Origin: Gammaproteobacteria bacterium
GTDB taxonomy: Bacteria > Pseudomonadota > Gammaproteobacteria > Granulosicoccales > Granulosicoccaceae
Direction: 5' to 3'
DNA: 6,516 bases
Assembly (NCBI GenBank): GCA_019634245.1
Contig: JAHQVR010000152.1
Location: 1 to 6,516, forward strand
The notes below the pieces were generated by a model. It was not told the DNA's origin. It saw nothing but the letters and a program-made list of their open reading frames with translations, and made no database searches. This document shows, in pieces, positions 1 through 3,930 of this stretch. Numbering within the stretch: position 1 is the stretch's first letter; every line of letters starts with the position of its first letter. The position numbers and the translations under genes were made by a program.

Positions 1-28
1 AAAACAATAATAATCAAACAACGTTTCA

Positions 29-565
29 TTAGTCTGATGGTGCCTCATCAAGAACCATCGCAACGGTGCAATGATAAGAACGTGACTTGGTGCCAAAACA
101 CCATACGACACTCAGTGAGTTAGCCGGGTAATATACCGGCTTATCACCTTCATAACTTTCGCAGTCGCAGCGGTTACAATCTGATTTACCACAACAGTCG
201 TTGTAGGAAATTAGGTAGTCACGATCATCAGCGGGATTATTACAAGTACCTACCCATGATACAGGGGAGGGTTCTGAGCCAGGCGGGCAGGAGGTGTTAG
301 TTCCACCACAGCAAGTGCACAAGCTACCGCCCATAGAACAGTAACGCCAGTAGTCGCAACTCTGATCATCCCCGATCTCTGAAAGGCTCTCTTGTGAAAA
401 CGCGCGCGAGACTGGCAGCAAGGGCAGGGCCGCCGCACCGACCAATAAGCCACCCAGCTTTGATAAAAAATGCCTGCGAGAGAGTTGTCGTGCCAGTTTT
501 AAGGTGTAATCCTTTGTAGCCTTATCCACCCAGTAGTAGCTTCTGTCTAAAATATTCTTGTTCAT
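29..565 (-). CDS. mauA: TTQ-dependent amine dehydrogenase light (small) chain, MauA/AauA-like, Tat-exported
   Basis: Catalytic subunit of a periplasmic quinoprotein that oxidatively deaminates a primary amine. The protein is 178 aa from the ATG at 565. A twin-arginine leader (SRRHFLSK at 29-36, hydrophobic stretch to about 54) probably ends near residue 57. The mature part aligns without gaps to Paracoccus methylamine dehydrogenase (remembered sequence) from Cys23 to Cys109 at a constant offset of 47. TTQ tryptophans are Trp104 (Trp57) and Trp155 (Trp108), catalytic Asp is Asp123 (Asp76), and all twelve structural cysteines are present, the last after a two-residue loop deletion. Odd points: Asp32 is Gly79, Arg99 is Tyr146, and Cys86 and Cys130 are extra. 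The ATG lies 10 bases after the mauD stop without a clear ribosome site; an in-frame TTG at 604, overlapping mauD by 29 bases, would add 13 residues. The family is near certain; the substrate (methylamine, aralkylamine or other) is unknown. Confidence 0.95.
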   Translation of the reverse strand: MNKNILDRSYYWVDKATKDYTLKLARQLSRRHFLSKLGGLLVGAAALPLLPVSRAFSQESLSEIGDDQSCDYWRYCSMGGSLCTCCGGTNTSCPPGSEPSPVSWVGTCNNPADDRDYLISYNDCCGKSDCNRCDCESYEGDKPVYYPANSLSVVWCFGTKSRSYHCTVAMVLDEAPSD

Positions 566-575
566 GTCTGATTGG

Positions 576-1190
576 TTATCGGCTACTTTGATTACTGTGG
601 ACAAGACTCACATAATCTTGCAATGTTGCTACCCCGGTATCCATGGCTTCAAGAAGACTGTCAAGGTGTTCACGAGTATTTACTAGTCCCTTGCTTTTCA
701 GTGTACCGTCAGCACTAAGCAACACAGCAAAAGGCAATTTACTGACTTCGAAGTTCATACCAAGTTTTTGCGACAAAACATACGGATGGTGTTCAAGCTG
801 AAGGTCTTTCGCGTACGCTTGATGTTGCTCAATTTTATCACCGTCACTGGCAAATATAAGGTCCAGGTTCTTCTCACTGCTTGCCAGTGATTTTGCTGTA
901 GGAACCAGCGACTTACACACTGGGCAAGTTGGCGAGATAAACATAATCAAACTGTTTTTTTCTGATGGATTCGGTCCACCAATGACTATGGGTTGACCAG
1001 TTAAATCCTGTAACTCCATGGCCTGAGTCAGTTCGCCAATTTTTGGACCCGTGGTCGGCTGCAGTGCACCCGCTGGAGCCACACGTTCGTGTAACACACC
1101 TACTTGCCGAGCCAGTGCTAACACGACCAGTGCCAGCACAATAACTATGCACCAGAGGATGGCGTTGGAGATCAGAATTAACTCAGTCAT
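576..1190 (-). CDS. mauD: MauD-like membrane-anchored thioredoxin-fold accessory protein
   Basis: Redox accessory protein for maturation of the amine dehydrogenase light chain; MauD is known to be required for a stable, correctly disulfide-bonded small subunit. The protein is 204 aa, close to the usual MauD size. Residues 4-27 form one hydrophobic N-terminal anchor, placing the rest in the periplasm. A thioredoxin-like domain follows, with the redox motif CPVC at Cys89-Cys92 (context SPTCPVCK) and the expected cis-proline region KLP with Pro153. The ATG at 1190 is chosen because GGAGAAAGG precedes it and it begins at the membrane anchor; a TTG at 1250 would only add 20 residues unlike the family. 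The first 8 bases overlap the end of mauE (ATGACTGA), which points to translational coupling. It could be called a redoxin-family protein, but the neighbours make MauD the best name. Confidence 0.93.
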   Translation of the reverse strand: MTELILISNAILWCIVIVLALVVLALARQVGVLHERVAPAGALQPTTGPKIGELTQAMELQDLTGQPIVIGGPNPSEKNSLIMFISPTCPVCKSLVPTAKSLASSEKNLDLIFASDGDKIEQHQAYAKDLQLEHHPYVLSQKLGMNFEVSKLPFAVLLSADGTLKSKGLVNTREHLDSLLEAMDTGVATLQDYVSLVHSNQSSR

Positions 1191-1740
1191 TTGCCTTTCT
1201 CCAAACACTAATTGCCGCACGATTCGCAAGTAACTGATTAATTGAACCAAGTAGAAAAGCGATAGTTAAGATCGTCGCCAGCAGCACCAGAAAATCACTC
1301 AATCCAATAGCTCTTTCTGTGACAGGCAATAAGGTTATGAGCGCGCCAGCGATGAGAATGATATTTCGGACAATGTGTCCTATTGACAGAATCGGCCCTG
1401 CCTTAGCAGAGCCGCCAAAACTACAACCACAATCGAAGTGCACACGGCCACGCTTGATATTGATTCCCATTGCGACGGCGTATACGAACAATAAGATTGC
1501 CGTACCGAACGCTGTAAGTCCGTTAAAATAAATACTTAGTATCCAGGCAGCGCCAAGCACTAGTTCAAAACTGGGAATAAGATAAGATGTAAGAGGAACC
1601 AGTTTATCCGGCAAGATTTGATACTCAATCAAAATTACTCGAAACCCGGAAATGCTTGTGAATTTGTGCAGCGCCGCTAGCACCAGCATGGCACCAAAAC
1701 CGACTGAAATTAACTTTATGATGAGGGGGTCTATGGCCAT
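1183..1740 (-). CDS. mauE: MauE-like integral membrane accessory protein of amine dehydrogenase
   Basis: Inner-membrane protein of the MauE/DoxX-like redox-associated family, needed with MauD for production of the TTQ light chain; its precise chemistry is not settled. It is 185 aa, normal for the family. Hydrophobic segments lie at about 6-24, 52-71, 74-93, 117-139 and 147-169. The family's cysteine motif is present as DCGCSFG (103-109), with Cys104 and Cys106, in the loop after the third hydrophobic segment; this pair could exchange electrons with the CPVC site of MauD, by inference. The ATG at 1738-1740 overlaps the stop of the heavy chain gene by one base (TAATG), and the stop overlaps mauD by 8 bases, so the three genes are likely translated as a coupled unit. 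Only a weak ribosome site (GTGGA) precedes it. Confidence 0.93.
   Translation of the reverse strand: MAIDPLIIKLISVGFGAMLVLAALHKFTSISGFRVILIEYQILPDKLVPLTSYLIPSFELVLGAAWILSIYFNGLTAFGTAILLFVYAVAMGINIKRGRVHFDCGCSFGGSAKAGPILSIGHIVRNIILIAGALITLLPVTERAIGLSDFLVLLATILTIAFLLGSINQLLANRAAISVWRKAND
1194..1202 (-). promoter_or_regulatory. Ribosome binding site of mauD
   Basis: On the minus strand this reads GGAGAAAGG, with GGAG 8 bases before the ATG at 1190. It lies inside the last codons of mauE and decides the mauD start in favour of 1190 over the TTG at 1250. Confidence 0.7.
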
Positions 1741-2870
1741 TAAAAATCCACAAAACTCGAACCGCTGGCGTCGGGTATAGATCGCTGAAGGGTAAACTTC
1801 AACGCGTCGTATACCAGTGTTTGACCTTCATCGTTTCCAACTATCAGTAATGGTTCATCTTCCTGAGTTACCATCATGTTTTCTGCTGGAATTAAAAGCT
1901 CTATCTCGCCAATCTGCAGTTCCGTCTCAATGTTGAAAATCCAGATAAAATTACCCGAATCGTATTGTGTGTTTATGTCACCAGCAGGATGCATTAGGAC
2001 ATACAGCAAACCCAGGTCTTTGTGAATCGCGACGAGCTGCCCACCGCCAGGCCACCAACCTTCTTCCAAACGTTCTTCCTCATCAATCAGTGACCATGGT
2101 TCACCAATTTCGATAACTTTATCGTCAACAGAGATTTCAAACACCACACCACCAAAGGTCATTAGCAACCATCCGTCAGCTGTGGGTTCTGGTACGTCAT
2201 ACACGGGGTCGGTTTGCACATCAAAAAACTTATCACTGCGAACACGATAAGCTTCCTTGCCCTGCTCATCAAGGCCAACCAGCATTACCGAACCATCGCC
2301 ACATATAGTAAGAAATGCGTTGTCTTCCACAGGCAGAATTAGCGCACAACCGGCAATAGAGATTTCACCAACAAACTGTCTTTTTTCAACGTCGACAACA
2401 GTAACCGATTGGGCGGGTGTCATGTTCATACTAACAACATGGTTTTCGCCACTCATTAATCCGATATAATTCGGATTACCGTTGATCATTGATTTTTGCG
2501 GTATCTCGATTTCAGCTACCGGTGCTAAATTTTCAAAATCATGGATAATAAACCGATCGGTACGCTCACCGTATGTGTTCCGTGAATAGAATATATTGGT
2601 GGTGTAGAACTCTTTGCGACCGAAGTGGGGCTGAATGGCCGGCGTGTATTCCGAATAATGCACCAGGCCAAGCATTTCACCGGCAGCTGCATTAAATATT
2701 CGTGTTGCGCCCGAGCCATAACTAAGAAACCAATTTTCACCTGGGTCTTGCATGGTTGCAACTGGACCCCATGATTCGGCTTTAACTTGCGCCCATGTAG
2801 CCCGAGCACTACAAATTGTGGCGGCAAAGGCAACAGCCACAATCAGGGCGCGTAACTTGTATTTCTTCAC
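1740..2870 (-). CDS. mauB: Amine dehydrogenase heavy (large) chain, MauB/AauB-like beta-propeller
   Basis: Structural subunit of the periplasmic amine dehydrogenase; in the family it is a seven-bladed beta-propeller that binds the TTQ light chain and forms part of the substrate channel. The protein is 376 aa, slightly short for the family. Residues 1-27 are a Sec-type signal peptide (KKYKLR, hydrophobic core, likely cleavage after ATWA). Family landmarks include Cys175 and Cys190, spaced 15 apart like the Cys181-Cys196 disulfide of Paracoccus methylamine dehydrogenase, followed by GDGS; TPAQSVTVVD at 151-160; and GWWPGGGQLVAIH at 271-283, matching the conserved GWRPGGxQ segment. The C-terminus is short. 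The start is GTG at 2870, the only plausible start because a stop lies 14 codons upstream; AAGGA lies rather far (about 16 bases) from it. An 87-base gap separates it from the oxygenase gene. The substrate cannot be read from this chain. Confidence 0.93.
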   Translation of the reverse strand: MKKYKLRALIVAVAFAATICSARATWAQVKAESWGPVATMQDPGENWFLSYGSGATRIFNAAAGEMLGLVHYSEYTPAIQPHFGRKEFYTTNIFYSRNTYGERTDRFIIHDFENLAPVAEIEIPQKSMINGNPNYIGLMSGENHVVSMNMTPAQSVTVVDVEKRQFVGEISIAGCALILPVEDNAFLTICGDGSVMLVGLDEQGKEAYRVRSDKFFDVQTDPVYDVPEPTADGWLLMTFGGVVFEISVDDKVIEIGEPWSLIDEEERLEEGWWPGGGQLVAIHKDLGLLYVLMHPAGDINTQYDSGNFIWIFNIETELQIGEIELLIPAENMMVTQEDEPLLIVGNDEGQTLVYDALKFTLQRSIPDASGSSFVDF

Positions 2871-2957
2871 AGCTAGTGTTCTCGGTTCCTTTGAATTGCA
2901 ATTTCCAACTGCTTAGAACGCAATATCAATCAGTGTACTACGCATCAAATCAGTGTA
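2871..2957 (-). other. 87-base gap between oxygenase and heavy chain genes
   Basis: No stem-loop with a T-run is visible, so read-through from the upstream genes is likely. No strong -35/-10 pair could be identified, although an internal promoter for the dehydrogenase genes cannot be excluded. The gap contains the left-hand copy of the 17-base direct repeat and a short sequence open in frame with the heavy chain gene but without another start codon. Confidence 0.5.
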
Positions 2958-2964
2958 CTACGCA
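2928..2964. repeat. 17-base direct repeat, 20-base period, at the 3' end of the oxygenase gene
   Basis: Two exact copies of AATCAGTGTACTACGCA (plus strand), at 2928-2944 and 2948-2964, are separated by 3 bases. The right-hand copy contains the last codons and the TAG stop of the oxygenase gene; the left-hand copy lies in the gap before the heavy chain gene. It looks like a small tandem duplication that copied the stop region, or a paired protein- or RNA-binding site. The centre (AGT-GT-ACT) is only partly palindromic. Confidence 0.8.
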
Positions 2965-3854
2965 ACCAACGAGAGAATTTGATCTGGCGAGAGCTTAGGA
3001 TGCCCGGCAGTCTCGTAGAAGTATTGCAACACTTCAAACTCACTATCGCTGGTTGGGTCGTTCTTCAAGTATTCAACAAACTCTTTGGAGCCGTGCTTAT
3101 GCACAAAATTCCAGGTTATCGAAATTGAGTCTTCAATCGATATAACATCATGCAACCAACCGTGTGGTATGTAGATCATTTGTCCAGGTCGTATTACACC
3201 AGAATAAGTAGGTTCTACAGACGCCTTGCTCAAGTCATCTTCGCGCACGTCAATGAAGCCGCCAAATGAGCTGTCTTCTGCTTTCAATGTCAGCTCTTCA
3301 GTACGATCTGGATGGTAGAGTAGTGCCTCTTTGGCGCCGTGAAATTGAGCCACAATGGCGTCTGAGCAAAAGGGATCGCGGTGCATACGTGTACGTGCGC
3401 CGCGGGCTGATACAAGAATTCCGCGATACGGGAAGTTATCAGTTACCGGGTCTTTACTTTCGCTTGATGACACAGGCACCAGCAAATCTGAAGACGGCAT
3501 ACAATCAGGCTTTGTCCAGCTGGATTGCAACCCTTCAAATGCTTCGTCGCCCCAGACAAAATCCACGTCCTTAAGCTGGTTATACCATCTCACATAAGGC
3601 ACATCCTCTGGGTAACCCGCTTCTGTATTACCAAAGTAGTCATCAAAATACTCTTCCAATGACGCGATGTTCTCAAGGTCGAATAGTGATCCGTAGATTT
3701 GCGTGGTTAGATCACCGATATTTTTTTTAACCGCTTCCGGTGTCCAATTCGATGGTTCGAAAGGGATGCCATCGACAACAACCGGCTTATTTTTGGCAAC
3801 ATATTCATCAACAAATTCTTGTTCGGATATATCACGAACTACTTCAAGTTCCAT
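2958..3854 (-). CDS. Cupin/JmjC-type Fe(II)/2-oxoglutarate-dependent oxygenase
   Basis: Probable cytoplasmic (no signal peptide) non-haem iron hydroxylase of the Cupin_8/JmjC superfamily, related in fold to FIH and JMJD5. Numbering is for the 298 aa from the ATG at 3854. The N-terminus (about 8-37) has the family pattern of EFVDEYVAKNKPVVVDG followed by a Trp. The iron site is complete: His158 and Asp160 in MHRDPF, and His235 in IPHGWLHDV. Lys175 in the GAK segment matches the 2-oxoglutarate lysine of FIH and JMJD5, allowing for a two-residue insertion. A GGAG sits 8 bases before the ATG at 3854 but only 2 bases before the ATG at 3860, so the second start is preferred. It lies 70 bases after the synthetase gene. 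The substrate is unknown; hydroxylation of the carrier-bound amino acid or of a protein side chain are both possible. I do not recognise a named orthologue. Confidence 0.88.
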   Translation of the reverse strand: MELEVVRDISEQEFVDEYVAKNKPVVVDGIPFEPSNWTPEAVKKNIGDLTTQIYGSLFDLENIASLEEYFDDYFGNTEAGYPEDVPYVRWYNQLKDVDFVWGDEAFEGLQSSWTKPDCMPSSDLLVPVSSSESKDPVTDNFPYRGILVSARGARTRMHRDPFCSDAIVAQFHGAKEALLYHPDRTEELTLKAEDSSFGGFIDVREDDLSKASVEPTYSGVIRPGQMIYIPHGWLHDVISIEDSISITWNFVHKHGSKEFVEYLKNDPTSDSEFEVLQYFYETAGHPKLSPDQILSLVA

Positions 3855-3860
3855 AGTCAT

Positions 3861-3930
3861 TACTCCACTGTCTTACTTTAAAAATGATTCTGTTCTGCTG
3901 GTTGTTTTTTGACCGAATACGTACATTGTG
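3861..3930 (-). other. 70-base gap between synthetase and oxygenase genes
   Basis: This AT-rich spacer has no convincing hairpin terminator or promoter. It carries the GGAG ribosome site near its downstream end. The short distance and shared direction support co-transcription of the two genes. Confidence 0.5.
3863..3866 (-). promoter_or_regulatory. Ribosome binding site of the oxygenase gene
   Basis: The minus strand reads GGAG here. It is 2 bases from the first ATG (3860) and 8 bases from the second (3854), so it supports initiation at the second ATG. Confidence 0.6.

Noticed and set aside
1..28. Possible terminator or next gene after the light chain
   Set aside because: Only 28 AT-rich bases remain; a 4-base inverted match (AAAC...GTTT) is too short to call a terminator and no start of a gene can be supported.
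1188..1250. TTG at 1250 as the start of MauD
   Set aside because: The ATG at 1190 has a good ribosome site and begins directly before the membrane anchor, as expected for the family.
2525..2842. Minus-strand open frame of 105 codons in another phase
   Set aside because: It overlaps the heavy chain gene, whose conserved family motifs prove the main frame; its product has no recognisable features.
2871..2957. Promoter for the dehydrogenase genes (TTGATA-like hexamer)
   Set aside because: No matching -10 element at proper spacing was found, so no promoter is annotated.
3266..3574. Plus-strand open frame of 102 codons
   Set aside because: It lies wholly inside the oxygenase gene on the opposite strand, over its conserved iron-binding region; the product shows no recognisable domain and there is no ribosome site evidence. 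A shadow frame.
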